DNA from: Coprothermobacter sp. | GTDB taxonomy: Bacteria; Caldisericota; Caldisericia; Cryosericales; Cryosericaceae | Length of the DNA: 64,000 bases | Assembly (NCBI GenBank): GCA_013824685.1 | Contig: PNOG01000012.1 | Location: 46,326 to 110,325, forward strand | Direction of reading: 5' to 3' | Shown here: piece after piece, positions 47,685 to 56,950 of the stretch | Layout of the letters: the number at the start of each line of letters is the position of its first letter | How positions within the stretch are numbered: the first letter of the stretch is position 1 | Notes under the pieces: model-generated | Told to the model about the DNA's origin: nothing | Seen by the model: the letters and a program-made list of their open reading frames with translations, nothing else | Databases searched by the model: none | Made by a program: the position numbers and the translations under genes

Positions 47685-48305
47685 ATGATCCTCAAGGTCA
47701 ACCCGACCAGAATGGAACTTCTGCGGATGCAGAAGCGTTTTGTTCTTGCTCGGAGGGGTCACAAGCTTCTCAAGGACAAGCTCGAGGGTCTCATGAAGAC
47801 GTTCATCAGGCTTGCAGAGGAGTATGGTGACTATCGGGCGCACGTTGACCACGAACTGCCGGACGCACTGGCTGGGTTCAAGGGTCAAACCGCCACGTAC
47901 CCCGCGGTCGTTGTGGAGCTTCTCTCGCGGACAGTCTCTACTCGTCTGGATATTGAAGCAGGAACCAAGACCGTCATGAATGTGGCCCTGCCTGCGCTGT
48001 CCTTCTCGATCTCAGATTTCGAGTCTCCGTCATTCGCCGGACTGGAGGGAGCCGGGGTGGAAGCTTCTCTTCTGAGGCTGTACGAGTTGATCCCGTCCAT
48101 CGTGAAGCTAGCTCAGATTGAGGCAAGCATACGCCTGATGGCGGAGGAAATTCAGCGAACCCGGCGGCGGGTGAATGCCCTCGAGTATGTCATGATCCCC
48201 AACCTTGAGGAGACGATTCGGTTCATTTCGTCGAAACTGGACGAGAATGAACGGGCAAACACCACGAGGCTTCTGAAAATCAAGGAGATGATCCGGTCTC
48301 ATTGA
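47685..48305 (+). CDS. ntpD: V/A-type ATPase subunit D
   Basis: Central-shaft coiled coil; 206 residues. The N-terminal VNPTRMELLRMQKRFVLARRG and LKDKLEGLMKTF, and the C-terminal RTRRRVNALEYVMIPNLEETIRFI-type segment (here RRRVNALEYVMIP), are diagnostic. ATG at 47685, eight bases after the subunit B stop. Overlaps the Nudix gene by four bases, so the ATPase operon has no break here. Confidence 0.95.
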   Translation: MILKVNPTRMELLRMQKRFVLARRGHKLLKDKLEGLMKTFIRLAEEYGDYRAHVDHELPDALAGFKGQTATYPAVVVELLSRTVSTRLDIEAGTKTVMNVALPALSFSISDFESPSFAGLEGAGVEASLLRLYELIPSIVKLAQIEASIRLMAEEIQRTRRRVNALEYVMIPNLEETIRFISSKLDENERANTTRLLKIKEMIRSH

Positions 48306-48862
48306 AGACACGTCAGCGTATGTTCGAGGCGGTCTTGTCATGTCGACAGGCGTATCTCGGGAAGTCCATAGAGGTACTGGACAAGGTCGTCCGACTGCCG
48401 GACGACCGCGTTGCTCATCGGGATGTCGTGACATATGCGGGCGGAGCTGTCTGTGTCGTGGCATTGACGGCCGACAATCGTGTCGTCCTTGTGCGCCAAT
48501 ACAGACCAGCCCCCGAGATGGTCATGCTTGAGATCCCGGCTGGGCGCCGTGACGTGCGGGAACACTTTCTCACTGCCGCACGCCGGGAACTTCGTGAGGA
48601 GACCGGATATATTGCGAGCTCCTGGAAGAAGTGTATCGAATTCTGGCCCAGCCCCGGCTTCGTCGATGAACGACTGACGTTGTATGTTGCGAAGGGTCTT
48701 CGGCATGGTCCCACCGAGATGGATTCCGACGAGTTCGTCAGACCAGTACTGATGCCTGTCACCGAAGCCATTGAACGATGCCGCGACGGGCGCATGAATG
48801 ATGCAAAGACACTCATCGGGTTGCTCTGGTACGCCGCGTTCGAAGGATCGGAGGGCTCCTAG
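48302..48862 (+). CDS. Nudix hydrolase, ADP-ribose pyrophosphatase type
   Basis: Hydrolyses nucleoside-diphosphate compounds, likely ADP-ribose; 186 residues. The Nudix box is complete: G-x5-E-x7-R-E-L-x-E-E-x-G, in GRRDVREHF and RRELREETGYI. The preceding VVLVRQYRPAPEMVMLEIPAG and following PSPGFVDERLTLYVA are typical of the ADP-ribose group. A TTG at 48302 overlaps the subunit D stop; the ATG at 48320 is the alternative. Confidence 0.9.
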   Translation: MKTRQRMFEAVLSCRQAYLGKSIEVLDKVVRLPDDRVAHRDVVTYAGGAVCVVALTADNRVVLVRQYRPAPEMVMLEIPAGRRDVREHFLTAARRELREETGYIASSWKKCIEFWPSPGFVDERLTLYVAKGLRHGPTEMDSDEFVRPVLMPVTEAIERCRDGRMNDAKTLIGLLWYAAFEGSEGS

Positions 48863-48865
48863 GCG

Positions 48866-49723
48866 ATGGCTTTCTGGTATGTTGTCGCCTTCCGCATCGC
48901 CGCTGTGTTGCCCGTTTGGCTCAAACGGGTCATTGCCCAGTTCATTGCGTGGGGCTACTTTGCCTTCAACGCGAGGCAGAGGCGAGGAGTCTTCGCGAAC
49001 CTGAGAATCATGCGGCCCGAAGTGAGCCATCGGGAGCTGTCACGGTTGGCGTTGCGGACGTTCGAACAGGCTGGCATGAACCTGGTCGACTTCTTTGGGA
49101 TACCGTCCACCAGCGATGTCCGCATCGAATCGATGATCGTGAACTTTGCAGACATGCACGTGCTACTCGACCAGCGATCCGCTGGCAGGCCGTTCTGCTT
49201 GGTTGGCGGGCATTATGGAGACTGGGAGCTGGCCGGGGCGATGTTTGGCCTTGGCGGTTACAGGACACACGCGATTGCGCTCACGCAGAACAGCCGGGTC
49301 GTCCAGCGGCTCTATGAGTTGCTCCGTGTTCGTTTTGGAGTGACGGCCCACGACGTTCGGTTTGGATTCAGGCAGCTCCTCCGACATCTACCAGAGGGCG
49401 AAGTGCCGGCCATTGTCTCCGACAGAGACTACACTGGCAGTGGCGAGGAAGTGGAGTTCTTTGGGCATCCAGTCCGCTTTCCCCGTGGGGCAGCACTGCT
49501 TTCTTTTCGCAGGAAGCTCGTCGGGATTCCTGTTTTCCTTATACGACAGCAAGACGGCAGGTTTCTGCTGGAGTTTGGCCGACCAATCAACCCGGAAGCC
49601 TCGGACGAGCGGTCCTGGGTGCGAGCCTTTGTCGTGGACTTCGTGCAACAGTACGAGGCCATTGTTGACCAGGATCCCACACAGTTTCTGAATTTCTTTG
49701 ATTTCTGGAGCACCGTCATATGA
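48866..49723 (+). CDS. LpxL/HtrB-like lysophospholipid or lipid A acyltransferase
   Basis: Membrane-associated acyltransferase of 285 residues. The H-x3-D-W-E catalytic motif (GGHYGDWELAG) and VSDRDYTGSGEEVEFFGHPVRFPRGAA match the late-acyltransferase family that includes LpxL and the mycobacterial PIM acyltransferase. The N-terminal hydrophobic helix (YVVAFRIAAVLPVWL) anchors it. Whether the acceptor is lipid A or a glycolipid cannot be read. It starts three bases after the Nudix stop and overlaps the glycosyltransferase by four bases. Confidence 0.85.
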   Translation: MAFWYVVAFRIAAVLPVWLKRVIAQFIAWGYFAFNARQRRGVFANLRIMRPEVSHRELSRLALRTFEQAGMNLVDFFGIPSTSDVRIESMIVNFADMHVLLDQRSAGRPFCLVGGHYGDWELAGAMFGLGGYRTHAIALTQNSRVVQRLYELLRVRFGVTAHDVRFGFRQLLRHLPEGEVPAIVSDRDYTGSGEEVEFFGHPVRFPRGAALLSFRRKLVGIPVFLIRQQDGRFLLEFGRPINPEASDERSWVRAFVVDFVQQYEAIVDQDPTQFLNFFDFWSTVI

Positions 49724-50388
49724 GAATCGCTGTGGTTATTCCCGCGTTCAACGAAGAACACAACATCGCGGCTGTGGTGGAAGGGGTGCGTCCGTTTGTG
49801 ACCGCCACCGTGGTCATCGACGATGGTTCTGCCGACAATACAGCTGGGGCCGCGCGTGCTGCGGGTGCCATCGTCCTTTGCCACGAGTCCAATGTGGGCA
49901 AGGGCGCTGCGCTCAAGACTGGATTCAGGTATCTCATCGATAGTGGTTATGATGGCGCGGTTACCATCGATGCTGACGGACAGCATGACCCTGCTGAGAT
50001 CCCACTGTTCATCGCTGCGGCTGAACAAGGCTACGACATGGTCGTCGGAAATAGGATGTCGAATGTCTCGACGATGCCCTTCATCCGAAGATTCGCGAAC
50101 CATGCGTCTTCATCCCTCATCAGCCTGTTCCTTGGGCAGAACGTCCGCGACAGCCAGAACGGTTTTCGCTACTACAAGCTGACTTCGGTCCTCTCTCTGC
50201 CGCTGAAGGCGAACAAGTACGACCTGGAGACCGAGGTGATCTTCAAGATGGGCAGGGCAGGGTATCGGATAGGCTGGGTGCCGACTCGGACGATCTACCG
50301 GACGGAGGCAAAGAGCAAGATCAACTCGCTCACTGACACTCTCAGGTTTGTCGGCGTGCTCGTGCGATATGGTCTGTTCAGACGGTAG
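49720..50388 (+). CDS. GT2 family glycosyltransferase (dolichol-phosphate mannose synthase-like)
   Basis: Transfers a sugar from a nucleotide sugar, probably to a polyprenyl phosphate; 222 residues. IAVVIPAFNEEHNI, TVVIDDGSADNT, NVGKGAALKTGF, the metal site TIDADGQHDP and VVGNRM are the usual GT-A motifs; RDSQNGFRYYK matches the ...D-x-x-x-GF-R motif of this subgroup. No C-terminal membrane helices, so it is the short soluble type. It follows the acyltransferase with a four-base overlap, suggesting glycolipid synthesis. No clear terminator was found in 50389-50565. Confidence 0.9.
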   Translation: MRIAVVIPAFNEEHNIAAVVEGVRPFVTATVVIDDGSADNTAGAARAAGAIVLCHESNVGKGAALKTGFRYLIDSGYDGAVTIDADGQHDPAEIPLFIAAAEQGYDMVVGNRMSNVSTMPFIRRFANHASSSLISLFLGQNVRDSQNGFRYYKLTSVLSLPLKANKYDLETEVIFKMGRAGYRIGWVPTRTIYRTEAKSKINSLTDTLRFVGVLVRYGLFRR

Positions 50389-50565
50389 GTTGACTCGTTG
50401 CGCCAGTGCGGACCGCTTTCGAGCGCACAATGTGAAGATAAGAGGGAATTGCAGCCCCTGTCCCCTGGCTGTACAGGTACTCACGAGAGATGAGAATGTG
50501 AAGAGGTGTTTGCCTGACAAGAGAGGCTGATTGACGAAGTCGACAAAATCGTGGAGAAAGCCCAG

Positions 50566-50593
50566 TTGACTGTCAAACAAAAGAGAGTAGACT
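50566..50593 (+). promoter_or_regulatory. rpoB promoter
   Basis: TTGACT (50566-50571) and TAGACT (50588-50593) with a 16-base spacer; predicted start near 50600, about 38 bases before rpoB. AAAGGAG precedes the ATG. The rest of the 249-base gap shows no gene; rplJ/rplL, the usual upstream genes, are absent. Confidence 0.6.
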
Positions 50594-50637
50594 TTTGATT
50601 TGACCGCTTTTTTCCATACCGATATGAAAGGAGAGCC

Positions 50638-53600
50638 ATGCGCGTGGCAGGAGATATTATAGACTTTACCAAAATCAAATCAAGTTACGCGATGCCCGAC
50701 CTCCTCCAGCTCCAGAAGACGTCTTATGACTGGCTTCTGGGACCAGGTCTTGCTCAGATCTTTGCGAGAGTGTTCCCCATCGACACCGCCAAATTGCGGA
50801 TCGAGTATGTGAATCACGATATCGAACGGCCCGCCAAGTCGATGGAAAACTGCCGCAAGGCAGGACTGAGCTTTGAGGCGATGGTTCGCGCCAACTTCCG
50901 CCTTATCAACAAGGAAACCGGCGAGATACGGGAACAGCCACTCATCATCACGCAGATTCCCCTCATGACGCCGTTTGGAACGTTCCTCATCAATGGCGCG
51001 GAACGCGTGATCGTTTCACAACTGGTCCGCTCGCCCGGGGTCTATTTCGAGGGCGGGAAGGACAAACTGTCCGGCGCACAGATCTACATGGTGACCCTTA
51101 TTCCTGACCGGGGAAACTGGATGGAAATTGAGGCCGGCAAGGATGATGTCATCTATACGCGCCTTCGGAAGAAGGCTCACAAGGTTCCCATGACTCTGGT
51201 GCTCAAGGCTCTTGGCATCGAGTCCAACGAGGAGATCGAGCGCCTTTTCACCATCGAGAAGACCGAGCGCCTATCCACCGAACAGCTTCGGTCGATGTTC
51301 GATCAGGTCGAGTATACGGCTGTCGAGCCACTTCTGGATTCCAAGGGCAAGGAGATCATCAAGGAAGGTGCTGCGATCACCAGGAAAGCAATGAGCCTTC
51401 TCGAGAATCATGGCGCGAGATCGTTCCTGGTCAGCAGCAGGCAGCCTGACCGCTGGATTGTCAAGACACTCAAGGCTGACAAGACCGCGAATCAGGAAGA
51501 GGCGGTGAAGCAGATCTTCAAGGAGATGCAGCCGAAGGAGCGCCTTACGCTCGAGGCTGCGCAGAGTCTGCTCTCGACTCTTCTGACCGACCAAGCATAC
51601 AACACGTTTACGCCGATTGGCCGCTACAAGATCAATAAACGATTTGGAACGGACAGCGATTCTGCCGTTCTGACCAAAGACGACTATGTTTCCATTATTC
51701 GGCACCTGATTGATATCCGCGAGCGCAAAGCCAACTTCGATGATATCGACAGCCTGGCGAACCGTCGTATCAGGCGTGTGGGGGAATTGCTTGCCGAGGA
51801 AATCCAGGACAGCATGCTGAAGGTAGCCAAGGCGACCCGTGACAAGGTCACGATCTACTCATCAGAGCAGATGATGAACCTCCAGAATGTCCTCAACACC
51901 AAGCCGGTCATCTCTTCTATCAGGAACTTTTATGGACAGAGTCAGCTATCCCAGTTCATGGAACAGATCAATCCGTTATCAAGTCTTGCGCACAAGAGAC
52001 GGCTTAGCTCTCTCGGACCAGGCGGTCTGAACAGGAAACGGGCGGGCGTGGAAGTCCGGGACATCCACTCTTCCCACTACAGCCGTATTTGCCCCATCGA
52101 GACTCCGGAGGGCGGAAACATAGGACTTATCAACAGTTTGAGTTCATACGCCAAACTCGACCAGTATGGATTCATCACAGCGCCATATGCCAAAGTCGAG
52201 AAGGGCCGCAAGGACGAGAAGAATGTTGTCTATATGGACGCCGAGGAGGAAGAGTACTATTCGATCGCTCAAGCCAATACTGCTGTTGATGAAAAGAGCC
52301 GTCTGACTTCGAAGACGGTTGTCGCCCGGCAGCGCAGCGAAGGCGGCGAAATCCTCCCGAAAGAGCTTCCCGCAGGCAAGGTCGACTACATTGACCTCTT
52401 GCCGTCGCAGATATTCGGGATTTCAGCCTCGTTGATCCCCTTCCTTGAGCATGACGATGCAAACCGCGCTCTCATGGGTTGCAACATGCAGCGACAGGCG
52501 GTGCCGCTGGTACGTCCCGATCGCGCCCGCGTTTCGACTGCCATGGAAGGCAGGGTTGTTCATGACAACGGGGACCTCGTGCTCAGCGATGTGGACGGGA
52601 TCGTCTCGTATGTGGATGCCGAGCAGATCCGCATTTCGCCTCTGGCTGATGTGGCGGACCTCCAGGCCGGCAGCATTCCGGTGGACGTCATTCCCGTCAT
52701 GCTCGCTTCAGATGCAAACGAGCCTGGCATTCTTGGCGAGGTCCGCATGGTGCCTATTTCCTTCGCTCCTGCCGGTGTCCCAGAGGATATTCTTAAACTG
52801 ATAGGCTCGGAGATTTCGCGCGAGCAGGTCGAGGTTCTTTCGGATGCCGGGGTCGAATCGTTTCAATTCGTTCCCGCAGGCTCCATCGTTCAGAATTCGC
52901 TGACAGACCTGTTCGACGTGCAGATCAATGATGGTCTGGTCGGGAACGTGCTGGCTGAGGATGTGCTGGAAGGCAAGAACAAGGTCCACAAAGCCGGCAC
53001 AAAGATCACTGAGACTTTGCTTGGCCGCCTCATCAACAACGCGAAAATCCGTTCTCTTCCGATACAGGAAGGCGATGAGACCACGTCGGTCGAACTGCAG
53101 ATGCTTGCCATGACTCCCATTGGGCAGCAGGTTCTTGGCCATCGGATTCTGGGTGTGACATCGGGGCAGGACCTGAGCTCCAATATCGGCCGCACAGTCG
53201 GCGAGGAGAGTCTCCGCGACCTCTTTGCCAGGGATAAGAATGCGAGCATCCTGACGTACGATCCTGCCAAGGCAGCAGGCTATGAGCTCTTCCGAGTCAA
53301 CGGATCGCTTACAGGCCAGACACTGGCTGAGGACGTTCAGCTTCGCAAGCCCAAGGTCAGGAAGCTGGCTGTTGGAAGAAAGCTGACCCGCAATGACCTG
53401 ATTCTGATGGCGAAGAACGGAGTGACCCATGTTTCTGTTCCCCGGGCTCGCGTGTTCGAGCTTCAGAAGTTCAAGCGGACGAACCAGGATACGTGTATCA
53501 ACCAGCACCCGGCCGTTTCCACAGGAGCAGAAGTACACGTTGGCGATCTTCTCGCAAATGGCTATGCGTCTGCAGAGGGCGAACTTGCCCTGGGCAAGAA

Positions 53601-54825
53601 CCTCCTCGTTGCATATGTCCCGTGGCGGGGGTACAACTACCAGGACGGCGTTATCGTCAGTGAGCGTCTTGTACGCGACGATAGTCTTTCGTCCATTCAC
53701 ATTAAGGAGCACAAGATCGAGGTGAGGTCGACCGAGTTCGGCAAAGAGGAAATCACCCGGGACCCACCCAATGTCTCCAAGGAACTCGCGCGCCATCTTG
53801 ACGAGCGCGGCGTGGTTCAGGTCGGTGCGCACGTCAAGGCTGAGGATGTTCTTGTCGGCAAGATCACGCCACGTGCTGAGCAGGAGGAATCCCCTGAGGT
53901 CAGGGTCTACTTCGCTCTGTTCCATGACAAGGCCCGTGATTACAAGAATACGTCCTACAAGGTCCCTCCCGGAGAGGACGGAGTCGTCATTGACGTTCAG
54001 GAGATCACGAAAGACAACACGAGTGATGCTCTGCCTGTCGGCGTCGAACGGATTATTAAGGTCTATGTCGCCAAGAAACGCAAGATCATCGTCGGAGACA
54101 AAGTCGCGGGACGCCATGGAAACAAGGGCGTCATAACGCGCATCCTGCCGGAGGAGGACATGCCGTTCCTGCAGGACGGAACGCCTGTCGACGTTATCCT
54201 GAGCCCGCTCGGCGTACCCTCACGCATGAACATCGGCCAGCTCCTTGAGGCCAGTCTGGGTATCGCTGCCCGAAAGTTGAACGTTCGCGCCGTAACGCCT
54301 GTGTTCAACGGCGCTAACGAGGAAGAGATCAAAGCCCTTCTTCGCAAGGCCGGACTCAACGACAGCGGCAAAGAGGACGTTCGAGATGGGGTCTATGGCA
54401 AGTACTTCGATAGCCAGGTTACCGTAGGAGAAGCATACATTCTCAAGTTGATTCACTTGGCCGAAGACAAGATGCACGCACGCTCGACTGGCCGCTACAC
54501 CCTCATTACCCAGCAGCCAATCGGTGGCAAGGCACAGTTCGGCGGCCAGCGCTTCGGAGAAATGGAAGTGTGGGCCCTGGAGGCGTATGGTGCCTCGACC
54601 GTACTGCAGGAGATGCTGACGATCAAATCAGACGATCTTGAGGGCAGACGCGTGGCGTATGAACGTCTCACGAAGGGAAACAACCTCTTCGAAACGGGTT
54701 CTCCAGAGTCATTTAACGTTCTTGTGAAGGAGCTTCGCGGGCTTGGGCTGGACTTGGAGACACTGCCGAAGGCAGGGGACACCCACGCGAAGAGCACCAA
54801 GGTAGTGCTGGAAGACAACGAATAA
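50638..54825 (+). CDS. rpoB: DNA-directed RNA polymerase subunit beta
   Basis: Beta subunit of RNA polymerase; 1395 residues. The fork and rifampicin pocket (SQLSQFMEQINPLSSLAHKR), LGPGGLNRKRAGVEVRD, SRICPIETPEGGNIGL, the GYNYQDGVIVSE active-site segment, GDKVAGRHGNKGV and the C-terminal GGKAQFGGQRFGEMEVWALE are in order. Residue 442, aligning with E. coli D516, is Glu, and the N518 position is Ile. An ATG at 50638 has AAAGGAG a few bases upstream. rpoC does not follow directly. Confidence 0.97.
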   Translation: MRVAGDIIDFTKIKSSYAMPDLLQLQKTSYDWLLGPGLAQIFARVFPIDTAKLRIEYVNHDIERPAKSMENCRKAGLSFEAMVRANFRLINKETGEIREQPLIITQIPLMTPFGTFLINGAERVIVSQLVRSPGVYFEGGKDKLSGAQIYMVTLIPDRGNWMEIEAGKDDVIYTRLRKKAHKVPMTLVLKALGIESNEEIERLFTIEKTERLSTEQLRSMFDQVEYTAVEPLLDSKGKEIIKEGAAITRKAMSLLENHGARSFLVSSRQPDRWIVKTLKADKTANQEEAVKQIFKEMQPKERLTLEAAQSLLSTLLTDQAYNTFTPIGRYKINKRFGTDSDSAVLTKDDYVSIIRHLIDIRERKANFDDIDSLANRRIRRVGELLAEEIQDSMLKVAKATRDKVTIYSSEQMMNLQNVLNTKPVISSIRNFYGQSQLSQFMEQINPLSSLAHKRRLSSLGPGGLNRKRAGVEVRDIHSSHYSRICPIETPEGGNIGLINSLSSYAKLDQYGFITAPYAKVEKGRKDEKNVVYMDAEEEEYYSIAQANTAVDEKSRLTSKTVVARQRSEGGEILPKELPAGKVDYIDLLPSQIFGISASLIPFLEHDDANRALMGCNMQRQAVPLVRPDRARVSTAMEGRVVHDNGDLVLSDVDGIVSYVDAEQIRISPLADVADLQAGSIPVDVIPVMLASDANEPGILGEVRMVPISFAPAGVPEDILKLIGSEISREQVEVLSDAGVESFQFVPAGSIVQNSLTDLFDVQINDGLVGNVLAEDVLEGKNKVHKAGTKITETLLGRLINNAKIRSLPIQEGDETTSVELQMLAMTPIGQQVLGHRILGVTSGQDLSSNIGRTVGEESLRDLFARDKNASILTYDPAKAAGYELFRVNGSLTGQTLAEDVQLRKPKVRKLAVGRKLTRNDLILMAKNGVTHVSVPRARVFELQKFKRTNQDTCINQHPAVSTGAEVHVGDLLANGYASAEGELALGKNLLVAYVPWRGYNYQDGVIVSERLVRDDSLSSIHIKEHKIEVRSTEFGKEEITRDPPNVSKELARHLDERGVVQVGAHVKAEDVLVGKITPRAEQEESPEVRVYFALFHDKARDYKNTSYKVPPGEDGVVIDVQEITKDNTSDALPVGVERIIKVYVAKKRKIIVGDKVAGRHGNKGVITRILPEEDMPFLQDGTPVDVILSPLGVPSRMNIGQLLEASLGIAARKLNVRAVTPVFNGANEEEIKALLRKAGLNDSGKEDVRDGVYGKYFDSQVTVGEAYILKLIHLAEDKMHARSTGRYTLITQQPIGGKAQFGGQRFGEMEVWALEAYGASTVLQEMLTIKSDDLEGRRVAYERLTKGNNLFETGSPESFNVLVKELRGLGLDLETLPKAGDTHAKSTKVVLEDNE

Positions 54826-54846
54826 CATTCTCTAGGGGAGGAAAAG

Positions 54847-56934
54847 GTGAGCAGATTCAGCCCGAGTGACATAAGGAACTTCGCGCTAGTTGGACAAGGC
54901 GGCTCTGGCAAGACGATGATCACAGAACGCCTGGTTTTCCATGCCGGCGCGAGCCAGAGAGTCGGCCGTGTCGAAGATGGGACTACTGTTTCCGACTACC
55001 TGGATGAGGAAATCAAACGCCACATCAGCACAAGCATTGGCCTTTGCGAGTTTGACTACAAAGGGGTTCGCCTGAATCTGCTTGATACCCCGGGGTATGC
55101 CGATTTCATGACAGAAGCACAGGAAGCGGTCAGGGTAGCCGACGCCGCACTCCTCGCAATCAACGCCGGGGCTGGTATTGAAGTCCAGACCCCTCGTTTC
55201 TGGGGTTTGTGCGAAGCACAGCGTATTCCCGTCGCATTTGTGATCAACAAGGTTGACTTGGAGAATATCGACTTCGATGCCCGGGTTGCCGAGTTGCAGG
55301 ATGCTTTCGGACACAAGGTCGCCGTACTGACGATCCCGATTGTCTCAGGTCCTGCTTTCTCTTCGTTTGTCAACGTCCTCACTGGCAAGGTCCATGCGTA
55401 CACAGCCGGCAACAACGAGGCGAGTGTGTCCGATGCCATTCCCGATGCTGTCAGGTCCGACTACGAGTCGGCACGCGTTGCCCTCACGGAAGCTGTTGCG
55501 GAATCGGATGACGCTATCATGGAAAAGTACCTCGGGGGCGAAGCTCTGACTCAAGACGAGCTCGCGATGGTCTTCACGAAAGCGTTCAAGAGGCGGCAGG
55601 TCTTCCCAGTGCTTAGCGTGTCTGCCCTGAAAGGGGTCGGTTGCGACTACCTCATGGATTTTCTGTCATCCTACGCTCCGTCGCCCGTAGAGGTTTCGGT
55701 CCAGGCGACTCGCAAGGGTACGGAGGAGATGCTGGAAGTCAAGGCGGATCCGGCTGCGCGTGTAGCAGCGCTTGTGTTCAAGACGACGTCGGACCCGTTT
55801 GTCGGCAAGTTGTCGTTCATTCGCGTCTATAGCGGGAAGATCGCTCACGAAATCTATAACGGAACGAAAGATGTCTCCGAGAAAGTCGGTGGCCTCTTCC
55901 ACATGATTGGGAAGAAGCAGGAACCGGCGGACGAAGGAATCGCCGGGGACATCCTCGTCATCTCGAAATTGGTACAGACTGCGACGAACGACACGATTTC
56001 GACAAAAGACATGCCTCTTGACCTGGCGCCCATCGTGTTCTCACCACCCCTTCTCATGCGTTCTCTCAAACCGAAGACGAGGGCCGACGACGACAAGCTG
56101 AGCTCCACCCTGAGCCGGCTCAAAGAAGAAGAACCTGCCGTGGTCATCGACAAGAATGCAGAGACCCATGAAACCATCCTCAGCGGTTTGGGTGAAGCCC
56201 ATCTTCAGGTTATCGTGGAACGTCTTCAGAAGAAATTCGGCGTGAACATCGATCTGGAAGTGCCCCGGGTACCATACCGCGAGACGATCAAGAGCAAGGC
56301 GCGCGTGGAGGGAAAGCACAAGAAGCAGACTGGCGGTCACGGCCAATTCGGTCATTGCTGGATTGAGATGGAACCAAACAATCGCGGTGGTGGCTGGGTC
56401 TTCGAGAACAAGGTGTTCGGAGGAGCAATCCCGAAACAGTACATCCCCGCCATTGAGAAGGGCATGCTGGAGACCATGAACAAGGGCCAGTTGGCCGGAT
56501 ATCCCGCTGTGGACATCAAGGTTACGGTTGTTGATGGGTCCTACCATCCGGTCGATTCGTCGGAAATGGCGTTCAAGTTGGCTGGATCGTTGGCGTTCAA
56601 GAAGGGATTCGAACAGTGCAATCCTATTCTGCTGGAGCCGATCGTTGCGCTCGAAACCATTGTCGACGAGAAGTATATGGGTGACGTCATGGGTGACCTT
56701 ACGAGCAAGCGTGGCAAGATCTCAGGCATGGAGAACGTACAGGGCAAGCAGATCATCAAGGCGTCTGTCCCGCTTGCAGAGATGTTGAACTACGGTATCG
56801 ACCTGGGATCTATTACCCAGGGAACCGGTACATACTCGATGAAGGTCAATCACTACGAGGAAGTGCCCGAGCGTATTGCTGAGAAGATCATCGCCGACGC
56901 GAAGGCCACCATGGTCGCTGAGGAAGAAGAGTAG
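54847..56934 (+). CDS. Elongation factor G-like GTPase (EF-G paralogue)
   Basis: EF-G-like protein of 695 residues with G domain, domains II-V and full EF-G length. G1 is GQGGSGKT (16-23) instead of AHIDAGKT; switch I reads EEIKRHISTSIG rather than RGITI; G3 is DTPGYADF and G4 NKVD. These match the second EF-G-type group, whose members may act in ribosome recycling or stress rather than normal translocation. Domain IV keeps KKQTGGHGQFGHCWIEMEP and DGSYHPVDSSEMAF. GTG start after GGGGAGGAAAAG. Canonical fusA is at 61900. Position between rpoB and rpoC is unusual. Confidence 0.92.
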   Translation: MSRFSPSDIRNFALVGQGGSGKTMITERLVFHAGASQRVGRVEDGTTVSDYLDEEIKRHISTSIGLCEFDYKGVRLNLLDTPGYADFMTEAQEAVRVADAALLAINAGAGIEVQTPRFWGLCEAQRIPVAFVINKVDLENIDFDARVAELQDAFGHKVAVLTIPIVSGPAFSSFVNVLTGKVHAYTAGNNEASVSDAIPDAVRSDYESARVALTEAVAESDDAIMEKYLGGEALTQDELAMVFTKAFKRRQVFPVLSVSALKGVGCDYLMDFLSSYAPSPVEVSVQATRKGTEEMLEVKADPAARVAALVFKTTSDPFVGKLSFIRVYSGKIAHEIYNGTKDVSEKVGGLFHMIGKKQEPADEGIAGDILVISKLVQTATNDTISTKDMPLDLAPIVFSPPLLMRSLKPKTRADDDKLSSTLSRLKEEEPAVVIDKNAETHETILSGLGEAHLQVIVERLQKKFGVNIDLEVPRVPYRETIKSKARVEGKHKKQTGGHGQFGHCWIEMEPNNRGGGWVFENKVFGGAIPKQYIPAIEKGMLETMNKGQLAGYPAVDIKVTVVDGSYHPVDSSEMAFKLAGSLAFKKGFEQCNPILLEPIVALETIVDEKYMGDVMGDLTSKRGKISGMENVQGKQIIKASVPLAEMLNYGIDLGSITQGTGTYSMKVNHYEEVPERIAEKIIADAKATMVAEEEE

Positions 56935-56950
56935 TTCGAAGGGAGGAAGA

